Shown: positions 1-8,984, numbered from the stretch's first letter. The stretch is DNA of 64,000 nt from DASRDB01 sp035652815 (GCA_035652815.1 DASRDB010000003.1:124001-188000); one strand, 5' to 3'. A program made the numbers and translations. Notes: generated by a model not told the origin, from the letters alone.

Positions 1-450
1 TTGCTTACCTGGGCTTTCCTCGATGCCCTGTTGGGTGTGCTGGTCAATATCATTACCCCACCCGCAACAAACACACCTTTCCTTCGACTCTTTGCGTTTG
101 CTTCCTCCTACGGCTTGATCGTTGCTGTGCCTCTGCTGTTCTTTCTCCTGATGGGTGTTGTCTATCTATTTGCCAGGTACTTCGGGGGGCAGGGAAGCTT
201 TCTAGAACAATGCAACACCTCGCTCTACCTTCAGGCACCCCTCGGCGTACTCAGCAAACTTCTGGCTTTGATTCCCATTGTCGGAAGAATACTCAACACC
301 GTTTTAAGTCTTTACGGAATCGTCCTACAGGTTTTCATCATCATAGCCGTACATCGTCTCAGCAAGGGTAAAGCCACTGCAACCATACTTATACCCGTAA
401 TAGTCATAAGCGCAGTTGCAGGGGTTGCATTCCTGCTGATAAAAAAATGA
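1..450 (+). CDS. Membrane protein, 5' end outside window
   Basis: The frame is open from the first base, so the true start probably lies upstream; the stop is TGA at 448-450. The 149 visible residues hold about four hydrophobic segments (roughly residues 8-20, 35-58, 78-118 and 126-146) with short polar loops, so this is an integral membrane protein. The order of helices and the small-residue-rich loops resemble the Yip1 family, but I cannot establish that by eye. It ends 12 bases before the DinB-like gene and may share a transcript with it. Confidence 0.6.
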   Translation: MLTWAFLDALLGVLVNIITPPATNTPFLRLFAFASSYGLIVAVPLLFFLLMGVVYLFARYFGGQGSFLEQCNTSLYLQAPLGVLSKLLALIPIVGRILNTVLSLYGIVLQVFIIIAVHRLSKGKATATILIPVIVISAVAGVAFLLIKK

Positions 451-462
451 GGAAAAACATCC

Positions 463-957
463 ATGACACAAAATACTCTCGTGGTTGCCCCTTTTTATAA
501 GGGCTGGGATGTCTATCAGGGTCATCTCGTTAAGGTTATCGCTCCACTTTCACCTGAGCAACTTGAGTTGCACGCAACGCAGCAACTTCGCTCTATCGGC
601 ATGATTGCTACACATATTGTGGCCTGCCGCGCTCGCTGGCTGTACTATGTACTTCACGAGGGTGGCGAAGAACTCATTCCAATCGGCACGTGGGATCGTC
701 CTGGTCAACCCGCCAGATCCGCCGATGAACTGGTAAGCGGCCTGGAAACGACCTGGAACGTGCTTGACGAAGCCCTTCATCGTTGGACTCCTGCCGACTT
801 AGAGGAGATGCTGCGAGATGTAGACGACGAAACCGGCGAGGAAGAAACCTTTACGCGCCAGTGGGTCATCTGGCACCTGCTCGAACACGACCTGCATCAC
901 GGCGGAGAACTCTCGTTCCTGCTCGGTATACATGGGCTGGCTGCAATCGATCTTTAG
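463..957 (+). CDS. DinB-like four-helix-bundle protein
   Basis: The 164-residue length fits the DinB/YfiT-like superfamily, whose members are metal-binding thiol-dependent transferases or of unknown role. The features seen are an early histidine in THIVACRARW (about residues 48-57) and a late HLLEHDLHHGGE block (about residues 138-149), which supply the usual three-histidine metal site. The start follows AGGAAAAACATCC. A bulged hairpin downstream separates it from the convergent GH16 gene. The fold call is solid; the substrate is unknown. Confidence 0.85.
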   Translation: MTQNTLVVAPFYKGWDVYQGHLVKVIAPLSPEQLELHATQQLRSIGMIATHIVACRARWLYYVLHEGGEELIPIGTWDRPGQPARSADELVSGLETTWNVLDEALHRWTPADLEEMLRDVDDETGEEETFTRQWVIWHLLEHDLHHGGELSFLLGIHGLAAIDL

Positions 958-971
958 CTCGGAATGATGAA

Positions 972-1013
972 GAGGTAAGGGATGGAGCCAGTTCAGGCTT
1001 CCATCCTTACCTC
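972..1013. terminator. Hairpin between convergent genes
   Basis: The arms 972-986 and 1000-1013 pair over 14 bases with one bulged G and a 13-base loop. The hairpin lies between the DinB-like gene (+) and the GH16 gene (-). It has no long U-tract, so it is only a probable terminator, possibly acting on both strands. Confidence 0.5.
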
Positions 1014-1054
1014 TGATGCTCTCATATCAGCCCGGAAGAGGAAAGTCTCTCCTG

Positions 1055-2653
1055 CTATGGATGCGTCCAGCTATATGTACTAGTATCGTACTGCAAGCCG
1101 TTCTGTTGATAGGTAAACGAGTAGGTGATCGTTTGGCCTGGACTCATACCGCCTGCCGTATACTGCCACTGGCCCGAACCGCCATTGTAGGTCATATTGA
1201 CGTTCTGCTGGACCTGGCCCGGAACCGTATAATGCACGATGACATAGCCCGCCGTCCAGCCGCAGGGCTGGAACCAGAATTGAGCCTGGCTTGAGCTGAC
1301 GTTGTTGACTCCCTGGTTGAAGTTGCCTGAGCAACTGGGAGTGGGCGTGGGAGTAGGCGTGGAACCGCCCGAACCGAAGGTATAGGTATACGAGCCGGTA
1401 TCGTACTGTAGCCCGTTCTGCTGGTAGGTGAACGAGTAGGTGATGACCTGACCCGAACTCAGCCCTCCTGCCGTGTATTCCCAATTCGTGATGCTGCTAT
1501 TGTAGGCCATATTGACGTTCTGCTGCGTCTGACCAGCAACCTGATAATGTAGGATCACATAGCCCGCCGTCCAGCCGTTGGCATGGAACCAGAACTGCGC
1601 CGAGCTAGAACTGACGCTATTTACTCCCTGCGTAAAGCCGCTGCCACTGCTAGTAGGTGTGGGGGTCGGCGTAGAACCATTGGCCGTATAGACGCGGACG
1701 TAGTCTACATTCATGCTGTAGCCGGAAGCCGTGGAAGATGTAGGAGTGGTGCAGCCGCAGACTCCATTCGGGAAGCCGCCACCCATCGCCAGATCCAGAA
1801 TGATGAAGAAGCTGTGATCGACCGCGTTCGCCCACGTGGTCGGGTCCACCTGGCTGGCATTCACTGTGAAGAAATTGTTCCCATCCAGATACCAGCGAAT
1901 CTGTTCTGGCGAGACGCTGCGGTCAATCTCGACACGATAGGTGTGATAGCCGGTCTGGCAGCCAGGACAGGCGTGTTGCCCGCTGCCGATACCAGATGTC
2001 TCGTGACAGGGGCCGCCGGGACTGGTGCCGCAGTGCAGCGTTCCGTACTCGGAGCTAAGCCCATTGATATCCTCCATGATATCAACTTCACCAATGCTCG
2101 GCCAGTTGAGATAATTTCCTCGAAAAGCCGAGCCGAGCATCCAGAAAGCGGGCCAGTACCCCAGAGCCGCGCTACCAGAGACGTTTGGCTGCTGGATCGA
2201 GGCTTCAACCGCCAGTTCGCCGCCTGGTGGGGCCGCGAAACTCGTGTTCTGGGTCTCAATGCGCCCTGAGTACCACGTGCCGTTATTATTGGTGGCTTTA
2301 ATGACGAGATGACCATTGCCATCCTGGTACACGTTCGACGTGCTGCTGGTCATGGTCTCTACTTCGCCGGTTCCCCAGTTAGAAGGACAACCTGAACACC
2401 CGTAGCCAGTGCCAGTATCATAGAACCATTGCGAATCGACCGGCGTATTGGCGGCCCCGTTGAATTCATCGTTCCAGATCTCATTCCAGGTAGCCGCGTG
2501 GGCTGATTTCGGCATGCTGACGAATGTAGCAAGCGCTATAGCCCCGAGAATCATCCCTACGCCGAGAAACATTGCTACAACCCGAAAGACCAATGGGGTC
2601 CATTGTTGAGAGGAACTGTTCGCCTGATCCTTTTGCGAAAATTGTTGCCTCAT
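1055..2653 (-). CDS. Secreted GH16 family glycoside hydrolase with two C-terminal beta-domains
   Basis: This is a beta-glucanase-type enzyme of glycoside hydrolase family 16, predicted to act outside the cell. I start at the ATG with AAAGGA seven bases upstream; an upstream ATG at 2686 lacks this. Residues 21-45 are hydrophobic, followed by AHA at 51-53, a good signal peptidase site. The catalytic motif GEVDIMED puts the nucleophile at E179, the helper Asp at D181 and the acid/base at E184. After about residue 325 come two roughly 85-residue copies of one beta-rich domain, each preceded by a Pro-Thr linker. They look like carbohydrate-binding modules with conserved GWTAGYV and QQNGLQYDT. Family membership is certain; the glycan is not. 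Confidence 0.93.
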   Translation of the reverse strand: MRQQFSQKDQANSSSQQWTPLVFRVVAMFLGVGMILGAIALATFVSMPKSAHAATWNEIWNDEFNGAANTPVDSQWFYDTGTGYGCSGCPSNWGTGEVETMTSSTSNVYQDGNGHLVIKATNNNGTWYSGRIETQNTSFAAPPGGELAVEASIQQPNVSGSAALGYWPAFWMLGSAFRGNYLNWPSIGEVDIMEDINGLSSEYGTLHCGTSPGGPCHETSGIGSGQHACPGCQTGYHTYRVEIDRSVSPEQIRWYLDGNNFFTVNASQVDPTTWANAVDHSFFIILDLAMGGGFPNGVCGCTTPTSSTASGYSMNVDYVRVYTANGSTPTPTPTSSGSGFTQGVNSVSSSSAQFWFHANGWTAGYVILHYQVAGQTQQNVNMAYNSSITNWEYTAGGLSSGQVITYSFTYQQNGLQYDTGSYTYTFGSGGSTPTPTPTPSCSGNFNQGVNNVSSSQAQFWFQPCGWTAGYVIVHYTVPGQVQQNVNMTYNGGSGQWQYTAGGMSPGQTITYSFTYQQNGLQYDTSTYSWTHP

Positions 2654-2763
2654 ACATTGTTCCTTTCTCATGCTTGAATGTGACAATGACGAAAAGTTGA
2701 CTCCTTACAAAACTGCCTGATAATCAATCTCCTTTCCTGTAAGCTGGACAACAAGATGCCTGG

Positions 2764-2782
2764 ACAACAGAACTTCTGTTGT
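2764..2782. promoter_or_regulatory. Perfect 19-base palindrome upstream of GH16 gene
   Basis: Two nine-base arms (ACAACAGAA and TTCTGTTGT) flank one central C. The site lies between the stop of the LacI gene and the GH16 start, about 110 bases from the latter. A TGGACAACA direct repeat sits at 2745-2753 and 2761-2769. No U-tract follows on the minus strand, so an operator is more likely than a terminator. It differs from the GAAACCGGTTTC operators of the LacI gene. Confidence 0.45.
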
Positions 2783-2856
2783 CTTGAAAAGCTATCAAAA
2801 AGCTTCGCTGTTTCTACTGGTATCCTCAAAAACACTACGTGGAAAGCGCGGATGTC

Positions 2857-3963
2857 CTATGAGCCAAGCGAAAGTGAGTGAGGAGCGCCACTCGACGCTC
2901 GAACCACAAGGCTGGTTGGCAACAACAAACGAATTGGGCGGCCCACCTGGACATCTTCAAGAGCAATATCGAATTCCGGCAGTGTGTCTCCTTTCCGCCG
3001 CGCCCTGGCAGCTCGATGAGCAGGATCAATCATCGTTAAAAGCAGTTCGATAGCCTTATATCCTATCTGCGAAAAAGGCTGATGAATTGTCGTCAACGGT
3101 GGTCGAAGATGGCTTGCGAGAAGATCGTCATCGAAGCCAACAAGTGCAATATCCTCCGGTATCTGGATGCCCTGCTGCTCGGCGACCTGAAGCACACCGT
3201 AGGCCATCTGGTCATTCCCGGCAAAAATAGCGGTCGGCCAGGCGCTTCTGTCGCGGGAGAATAACTCCTCAGCGCACTTTCGTCCACTGGGAGTATCAAA
3301 ACGACCGTAAAAAACAAGGGTTGGGTCAGGAGTAATTCCAGCGTCCTGCAAAGCCCGGGTATACCCCTGGTAGCGTTCCAGCGTGCAGGAGTAATCGAGA
3401 GGGCCATGAATATAGGCGATGCGGCGGTGTCCAAGCTCTAGCAGGTGCCGGGTAGCTTCATAGCCACTACTCACATTATCAATCCCCACCCAGGGAACAT
3501 TGTCAGGCTTTTCCTGGTCATCGATCATCACCAGTGGTAGTCCCTGTTGGAAATGCTCGGTAATGTGGCGGGAGAGCTTACCGGGCAAAATTGCCAGTAA
3601 GCCGGATATCATGCGCATCGATAGAATACGGTCGAGTACATCAAAGTGGTTGCGATCAAAGCTGATACTATAGAGGACGATTTCATACGAGGTATCTTCA
3701 ACATATTCGGCCACGCCGCGCAGGATTTCAGAGACGCCAGCCCAGGTCAGTGGGGGAGCCAGCACGCCAACTAAGGGTGTTTTGCCACTCGCCAGGCCAG
3801 TTGCCGTCACATTGGGGACAAAATCATATTCCTGCACAATCCGCATAACGCGCGCCTTAATTTCGGGGTTGACGGACGGATTGTGGTTCAGCACCCGTGA
3901 GACAGTAGCTTTTGACACTCCCGCCAGATGGGCAATGTCCTGAATCGTCAGCTTCTCTGACAT
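2857..3963 (-). CDS. LacI family transcriptional regulator
   Basis: The 368-residue protein has an N-terminal LacI helix-turn-helix (residues 5-30, TIQDIAHLAGVSKATVSRVL), the hinge-helix region, and a periplasmic-binding-protein-like effector domain to about residue 335 (e.g. VGFDDDLLASHLRPPLTTIHQP). The family represses sugar-use genes until a sugar binds. Two perfect GAAACCGGTTTC palindromes lie in its own promoter, so autoregulation is very likely. The GH16 gene downstream and the CocE hydrolase upstream are on the same strand, which suggests a glycan-related inducer; that part is inference. The C-terminal 25 residues are a low-complexity tail. Confidence 0.95.
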   Translation of the reverse strand: MSEKLTIQDIAHLAGVSKATVSRVLNHNPSVNPEIKARVMRIVQEYDFVPNVTATGLASGKTPLVGVLAPPLTWAGVSEILRGVAEYVEDTSYEIVLYSISFDRNHFDVLDRILSMRMISGLLAILPGKLSRHITEHFQQGLPLVMIDDQEKPDNVPWVGIDNVSSGYEATRHLLELGHRRIAYIHGPLDYSCTLERYQGYTRALQDAGITPDPTLVFYGRFDTPSGRKCAEELFSRDRSAWPTAIFAGNDQMAYGVLQVAEQQGIQIPEDIALVGFDDDLLASHLRPPLTTIHQPFSQIGYKAIELLLTMIDPAHRAARARRKGDTLPEFDIALEDVQVGRPIRLLLPTSLVVRASSGAPHSLSLGS

Positions 3964-4015
3964 GCGATGGCTCTGCTTCCTGGCACTACCGAATCAAAGA
4001 CGAACATTGTCTTGA

Positions 4016-4027
4016 GAAACCGGTTTC
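4016..4027. promoter_or_regulatory. LacI-type operator O1
   Basis: Perfect palindrome GAAACCGGTTTC, the typical CG-centred LacI/GalR half-site form. On the minus strand it lies just after the predicted transcription start (about +4 to +15) of the LacI gene. Its centre is 33 bases, about three helical turns, from O2. Confidence 0.8.
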
Positions 4028-4037
4028 ATATAAATTA

Positions 4038-4066
4038 AATATAAGCGAGAAACCGGTTTCTGTCAA
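4038..4066 (-). promoter_or_regulatory. Promoter of LacI gene
   Basis: On the minus strand, a perfect -35 TTGACA (4066-4061), a 17-base spacer and -10 TATATT (4043-4038). The -35 overlaps the stop codon of the upstream CocE gene, so the regulator has its own promoter. Operator O2 fills the spacer. Confidence 0.85.
4049..4060. promoter_or_regulatory. LacI-type operator O2
   Basis: Second perfect GAAACCGGTTTC. The dyad extends to 14 bases (4048-4061). It occupies the spacer between the -35 and -10 boxes, where bound repressor would block RNA polymerase directly. Confidence 0.8.
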
Positions 4067-5751
4067 GCCTTACCGCCAGAATGGATTATTGGTAACACCA
4101 TCTTCGACAGATGCTCCTCATCGTGATAAATCCGCTGCTCCGCCACCGCCATCTCCATCGTCACTCCTAGCGCCGCACCTGTATTTAAATTTCTATCATA
4201 CTTCGGGAAGGCACTTGAACTGATTTCCAGACCAATCCGATGCCCGGCTTTGAACACCTGCGAGGTATTCCAGCAATCAATGTTATACTTGTAAATCTTC
4301 CCAGGCTCGATAAGCGAGGGTTTATCCATCCCATTACGGAAGCGGGCACGTACCATGCCATCGCAGAGGCGTTGTGTGAAGCCATTGGGCCAGATATCTA
4401 CAAGTTTTGCCGTGAAGTCGGTGTCTGGAGCCGACGATGAGGCGTAGAGTTCAACGCGAATGGGGCCGGTTACTTCGAGGTCTTCTTGTAATACTTCCGT
4501 CCGGTAGACCAGCACGTCGTCGCGGCGTTCGATAGCAGAATAGTCATCGGGGCCGCCAATCTGCGAAGAGGTGGGTTCGGTCAGAAATGGCACAGGGCGA
4601 GAAGGGTCATAGCGATAGTTGTCGGCAGGTTCAATAGCGGGCGCGGTTGTAGAAAGGCTGCCATCGCCGAAGCGGCTATTGGCGTGTCCCTGGCTGTGCA
4701 GGTAGAACGGCGTCCATTGCGTTCTTGCCAGGGGCCACTCGTATTCATCGCGCCATTGATTGCTGCCCATCACGAAAATACGAATGGGGGCCTCAACTGT
4801 GCTGAGTTCGTGCGTGTAGCCCTTGAGCCAGCGATTAAACCAGCGCAGTTCCTCGCCGCGCAAATCGATCAACGATTGCGGACCAAAGTCTACCTCGCCA
4901 ATTTTTGACTCCACATTGACGACATGGCCCCAGGGTCCCATAATCATGCGCTGGCTGGCGCGTGCCTCTGGTGTTGCGGCAGATTGCGTCATCCCTATAA
5001 AGTTGAGCGGCGTGCCGATTTGCTCGTCGTCGTACCAGCCGGAGATATGCAGTACCGGGATATCTAGCTGGTCAAACTTATTCTGATAGCAGAGAGGCTC
5101 CCAGAAGTCGTCCAGTTGGGAATGTTCGATTTCCGTGTGCCAGTAAGGGATATAGCGTCCGGCCTGTATATCCATCGTCGCCAGAGGCAGGTGCGTATAG
5201 ACCTGCTCCCAGTCTACGGCCTCCATCAATTGATTCACATGGCCGCTGACATAGTGCAGCCAGCAGAGCGACATCGGCGAAGGCACACCGGTCGGAGTCT
5301 CGACAAAAGGATTGGATGGCGGAACGCGCACTACCATCGCCTTGAGGTGCGGCGGCTTCTCAAGCGCGGCCAGCCATTGAATGATACCCGGATAGGAGCT
5401 ACCGATGGTGCCGACATTGCCATCCGACCAGGACTGCCCGGCACACCACTCGATCACATCGTATCCATCTTTGCCCTCGGAAAAATACGGGACAAACGTT
5501 CCCTCTGAATCGCCTCGCCCGCGCACATCCACCGCCACAAAGACATAGCCTCGCTCCGCGAAATATCTGGCCGCCTGCATCGTTCCCTGGCTCAGTTTCA
5601 TATATGGCGTGCGGTTCAAGATGACCGGATAGCGTTTTATCTCGCCGCTCCTCTCAAGCGGGCGATAGACATCAGCGGAGAGCGTAATGCCATCACGTAG
5701 CGGGATTCGGTGGTTAAATTCAATACGGATTTCACGGGTAGAGGTGGGCAT
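4063..5751 (-). CDS. CocE/NonD (S15) family serine hydrolase
   Basis: The 562-residue alpha/beta hydrolase matches the X-Pro dipeptidyl-peptidase/cocaine-esterase family, which cleaves acyl esters or X-Pro dipeptides. The nucleophile elbow GSSYPG puts the serine at S119. GWYDD (about residue 240) gives the acid and GPWGH (about residue 275) the histidine. The C-terminal third is the jelly-roll domain of the family. There is no signal peptide, so it is probably cytoplasmic. The start follows AAGGATACCCGC. It ends inside the -35 box of the LacI promoter. The substrate cannot be deduced. Confidence 0.93.
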   Translation of the reverse strand: MPTSTREIRIEFNHRIPLRDGITLSADVYRPLERSGEIKRYPVILNRTPYMKLSQGTMQAARYFAERGYVFVAVDVRGRGDSEGTFVPYFSEGKDGYDVIEWCAGQSWSDGNVGTIGSSYPGIIQWLAALEKPPHLKAMVVRVPPSNPFVETPTGVPSPMSLCWLHYVSGHVNQLMEAVDWEQVYTHLPLATMDIQAGRYIPYWHTEIEHSQLDDFWEPLCYQNKFDQLDIPVLHISGWYDDEQIGTPLNFIGMTQSAATPEARASQRMIMGPWGHVVNVESKIGEVDFGPQSLIDLRGEELRWFNRWLKGYTHELSTVEAPIRIFVMGSNQWRDEYEWPLARTQWTPFYLHSQGHANSRFGDGSLSTTAPAIEPADNYRYDPSRPVPFLTEPTSSQIGGPDDYSAIERRDDVLVYRTEVLQEDLEVTGPIRVELYASSSAPDTDFTAKLVDIWPNGFTQRLCDGMVRARFRNGMDKPSLIEPGKIYKYNIDCWNTSQVFKAGHRIGLEISSSAFPKYDRNLNTGAALGVTMEMAVAEQRIYHDEEHLSKMVLPIIHSGGKA

Positions 5752-5887
5752 GCGGGTATCCTTCTATAATCTCGTGTCTTTCGTTCTTCCTACGCCGTTT
5801 GCAAAAAATTGACACTTACCCATTCACTGACACAGTTAGATAAGCTGCCAACGGCTTCAATTGTATCACATGCTTTCCCCGGCAAGC

Positions 5888-6685
5888 TTAGAGTCTATTC
5901 TTGCGCAAAAGCACCTTAATCCAGTTCGTCTGCTTTTCCGTGGGCACGAAACGGTTTTTCTGCAAGCGTTTCGCCATGTCGTTAACAAAACTGCGCTCGT
6001 TTGCTGAGACACGGGGGCTATTGAGGTCAATCGTATCGAAATAGGATTTGAGCTTTTGCACCTGCTCGCGCAGAGTGGCAAGTTCGGCGCTCGGCAGGCG
6101 GTTGTGCGCCTCGGGTGCAGTGGACTCCTGCCATTTGCGGTAGGCCTCGAGGTCATCATTCCACGCGCCAAGTCCCGCCAGTTCATCCGCTCGCTCGTTA
6201 TGCTCGTGGCCTGCATGTCCTGCCACCCAGACGAAGGTGAGCGGGGCGGCACGTTTCTTGCGGAGAATATGGTAAAGTTCCCAGAGGTCGGTATTGACTT
6301 TAGCGCGGTAGGTTCCTTGCGCCACTTTAATCGTGTAGTCGCTGTCGCTGTAGATGGTCAGCTTCTGGTCTCGCGGCGCGATACAAAGCGCGGCAAGAAC
6401 GGCGGTTATTTCGGCACGATTGTTGGTGGTGTTTTCCGATGCTGGAATATGTCCATAACTTTCGATGCGCGGGGCGTCTTCCACGATCATGCCCTCGCGC
6501 ACATAATCCTCAGAGGCGAGAATGACACTCCAACCCGCCGGGCCGCCAGGATTTTTTATACAGGCCCCATCGGTATAGGCCACTGTGCCATGCTCACCTA
6601 ATGTCGAGCGAGCCGCTTCCACAGAAACGGCCCGCAAAGCGTTCAATATTGATTTCCATTCGAGCGATTCGTCTGCCAGACTCAC
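5888..6685 (-). CDS. rnhA: Ribonuclease HI with N- and C-terminal extensions
   Basis: This enzyme cuts the RNA strand of RNA-DNA hybrids. The four catalytic acids are visible: D39 (YTDGAC), E92 (NNRAEITAVL), D114 (YSDSDY) and D167 (NERADELAG). The core spans about residues 34-175. A 33-residue N-terminal extension and a C-terminal segment of about 90 residues, rich in Lys and Arg at its end, make it longer than the usual 155-residue enzyme. The tail (RLQKNRFVPTEKQTNWI) may contact nucleic acid, which is inference. A 54-base gap separates it from the upstream lipid kinase gene on the same strand. Confidence 0.92.
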   Translation of the reverse strand: MSLADESLEWKSILNALRAVSVEAARSTLGEHGTVAYTDGACIKNPGGPAGWSVILASEDYVREGMIVEDAPRIESYGHIPASENTTNNRAEITAVLAALCIAPRDQKLTIYSDSDYTIKVAQGTYRAKVNTDLWELYHILRKKRAAPLTFVWVAGHAGHEHNERADELAGLGAWNDDLEAYRKWQESTAPEAHNRLPSAELATLREQVQKLKSYFDTIDLNSPRVSANERSFVNDMAKRLQKNRFVPTEKQTNWIKVLLRKNRL

Positions 6686-6739
6686 GTTATCCTTTTCCCC
6701 TCTTCATACGTATCTGGCCCCAGCAAAGGGCTTTCGCGA

Positions 6740-8218
6740 TTATAGCACAATCCGCCTGGCATCGATAACCCCTTCATCGCTCTTTTTGCCCTCAACGGTA
6801 ATCTCAGCACCTTCCATCAATTGCGTTATGATCGCAAGATCAAGCTGCGCGCCATTTCGGTTGTAAATTTTGGTCTTCTCGGTCACGTGTACAGCCGCAG
6901 GTTTTGCTTCGCCAGTACTCTTTTTGGGACTGGTTCCCGCGATCACCACCGTCGGCTTCTTCGCCCACTGGTCGGGACTGACACCCGACACCTTGACCTT
7001 ACGCCCATCTTCCAACAGGTGCGTGATAAAGCCAGGAACCTCAGCCTGCTCTTCATTGGTAGCCTGCTCGTCCTGTTGTTCCTTTTGCTGTTCCTGCTTC
7101 TGTCCATTCTGCTGCTCTTGCAGTGGCTCAGGATGGACAAAATGATGGGGATGCTCGAACAGCGTGTTATCGTAGGTCGTGGGGATGGCAACCCGCAACG
7201 CTTTGGGCATGGCGTCGATGCGATAGTTGACCATGATCTGATCTAGATCGGCCCCCTCTTTCAACAACTTGCGGTCAGCCTTGCTCAGGTAATCCTTCAG
7301 GTCAACGGCGCTGCCATCCAGTTGCAGGTGTACTGAGGCGGGCACGCGGATGGTGAAATGCGCCCCGTGAAAGAACTCGGTCGAAAAGTTTTCCAGCTTG
7401 CGACGCAGCACGAGCGAAGTTACCTGCTCTAAGGTGCTGAGGGGATCGCCAGCCGTGATAACGCAGATATCGAGTACACCATCATCAATATAAGCATTGG
7501 GGGTCATTTCAAGCACATCAGCGTATTTGCGCGAATTACCAACCACAATCTGTAGCGCCTCGCCCTGCCAGAGTACCTTTCCCTCGCGACTGCTGCTCTC
7601 TGCTCGAATTTCTACCGGAAACGGATGCTGTTTAGGCAGTTCCTTCAGCGCGGAAATGCCGACTGCGAAAGGGCCAACCTGGTATTTCAGCGACTTGTCC
7701 ACGCCACTCATGACGGCGGCATCAATGCCCAATCCCGCCATCAGCAAGAAATGGTGCCGCGCCTTAGATGTCGCTTTGACCTTCTGAACGCGCTCCTCGC
7801 CATGCTCATCGCGGAATACCAGGCTTTCTACCTCGACATGCCCGACATCTACTTTGCGCGCCTCGCTATTCAGCAGCGTGAGAGCAGCTTTAACTTTATC
7901 GGAAGGGACACTAATCTCGTTTGCCCATACATTGGCCGTTCCACCTGGAATAAGGCCGATGACACTCTTCTGTCCTTTCGCGTTCATCACGCCGTTCACT
8001 ACCTGGTTGAGCGTGCCGTCTCCACCAAAGGCAATCACCATATCATAGCCTTTTTCAGCCGCTCGCTCAGCCAGTTCAAGCGTCTGGCCGCCAAATACTT
8101 TCAACTCCAGATCGGTTTTCCAGCCAGCCGCTGCGAAGATAGACATGAGTTCGGTAATTAAGGCAAGATTTTCACCAGCGCGAGGATTAATTACCAGACA
8201 GGCCTTTTTGATCTTCAT
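6740..8218 (-). CDS. Diacylglycerol/sphingosine-kinase-family lipid kinase with unusual C-terminal domain
   Basis: The first 310 residues match the YegS/BmrU/DgkB family, which phosphorylates diacylglycerol-like lipids. They contain the nucleotide motif GGDGTLN (residues 65-71) and the DVGHVEVE and LDGS signatures. I start at the ATG preceded by GAGGAGCAATGTTTT. After about residue 345 comes a Gln/Glu-rich linker (around residues 365-395), then a roughly 95-residue domain with repeated VTEKTKI and EGAEITVEGKK beta motifs. That end resembles DUF5666-type beta-barrel modules and is not normal for this family. Most members stop near 300 residues. A second, shorter paralogue lies at 13.4 kb. Confidence 0.9.
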   Translation of the reverse strand: MKIKKACLVINPRAGENLALITELMSIFAAAGWKTDLELKVFGGQTLELAERAAEKGYDMVIAFGGDGTLNQVVNGVMNAKGQKSVIGLIPGGTANVWANEISVPSDKVKAALTLLNSEARKVDVGHVEVESLVFRDEHGEERVQKVKATSKARHHFLLMAGLGIDAAVMSGVDKSLKYQVGPFAVGISALKELPKQHPFPVEIRAESSSREGKVLWQGEALQIVVGNSRKYADVLEMTPNAYIDDGVLDICVITAGDPLSTLEQVTSLVLRRKLENFSTEFFHGAHFTIRVPASVHLQLDGSAVDLKDYLSKADRKLLKEGADLDQIMVNYRIDAMPKALRVAIPTTYDNTLFEHPHHFVHPEPLQEQQNGQKQEQQKEQQDEQATNEEQAEVPGFITHLLEDGRKVKVSGVSPDQWAKKPTVVIAGTSPKKSTGEAKPAAVHVTEKTKIYNRNGAQLDLAIITQLMEGAEITVEGKKSDEGVIDARRIVL

Positions 8219-8293
8219 AAAACATTGCTCCTCGTGTTTTTTCTCTACGATTGACACGGGGAACGATGAGGTAGAGTTTCAAGCGTCGCTTTT

Positions 8294-8863
8294 CTATTTT
8301 ATGGTCGCCAATGCCTGAAGTATGCCCCCCACAATGGCCCACAACGCGATGAAAAATACCCATATGCCGCCATGCCGCCTTCGCGCTTCCTGTACTGTCA
8401 CTGTTTTATACCAGCGAGCAGTCACAGGACGGCTTAGACGCCAGGCAATGATGGGGGAAATCACCAGCAGCAGGAACGTTGGCACGACTGGCCAGTAGTC
8501 ACCAGACTTGATACCCTGGACGAGCGAGATCACAGAAAAAATGCCCCCTACACTGAGCAAAATATTGGCAATCACCTGCATCTTCCGCGCCCACTCTCGC
8601 CCGCTACGCACCGCATTACCGTACAGGGCAATAACAAAAGCCATCGGCCAGAGGACAACAAACAATAATACATTCACTAAGGTCGGGTTGAGGTTAAGTG
8701 ATTTCGCATTGGCGGACAAACCGAAATACAAATTGAACAGAGGAGTGACAAATAGCTGTACCGTTAATCCCCAATCATAGGCGACAGCCATGCCGATACC
8801 CTGCGGCGCATCTGCCTTCTTCGGCGCGGGAGTATCATCGGTTGACAAAAGCGTTTCTTTCAT
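8294..8863 (-). CDS. Small integral membrane protein, unknown
   Basis: 189 residues, starting at the ATG with GAGG eight bases upstream. There are four to five hydrophobic segments (roughly residues 25-47, 58-80, 90-113, 120-140 and 162-185). A charged loop TVQEARRRHGG precedes the last helix. No known family is recognised. It stands alone between the lipid kinase and transketolase genes, all on the minus strand, with a terminator for the latter upstream. Confidence 0.75.
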   Translation of the reverse strand: MKETLLSTDDTPAPKKADAPQGIGMAVAYDWGLTVQLFVTPLFNLYFGLSANAKSLNLNPTLVNVLLFVVLWPMAFVIALYGNAVRSGREWARKMQVIANILLSVGGIFSVISLVQGIKSGDYWPVVPTFLLLVISPIIAWRLSRPVTARWYKTVTVQEARRRHGGIWVFFIALWAIVGGILQALATIK

Positions 8864-8943
8864 ATATAGCACCTCAAATCATAAGATGTTCATAATAGCG
8901 CCCTTCCATCTATATAGACGAATGAAGCAGGCAAAAAGAATAG

Positions 8944-8984
8944 GTCTCCATTGATGCCCTATTTCCAGGAACACCAATGGAGAC
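8944..8984 (-). terminator. Terminator after transketolase
   Basis: The arms 8944-8956 and 8972-8984 pair over 13 bases with one G-U-type mismatch and a 15-base loop. Read on the minus strand, the stem is followed by CTATTCTTTTTG, a U-rich tail. It lies 46 bases after the transketolase stop. Confidence 0.8.

Noticed and set aside
1583..2269. 228-codon plus-strand frame
   Set aside because: Antisense to the GH16 catalytic domain, whose motifs are unambiguous.
7060..7130. Short-period repetitive tract that could look like a CRISPR or simple repeat
   Set aside because: It is the codons of a Gln/Glu-rich linker of the lipid kinase; no spacer structure.
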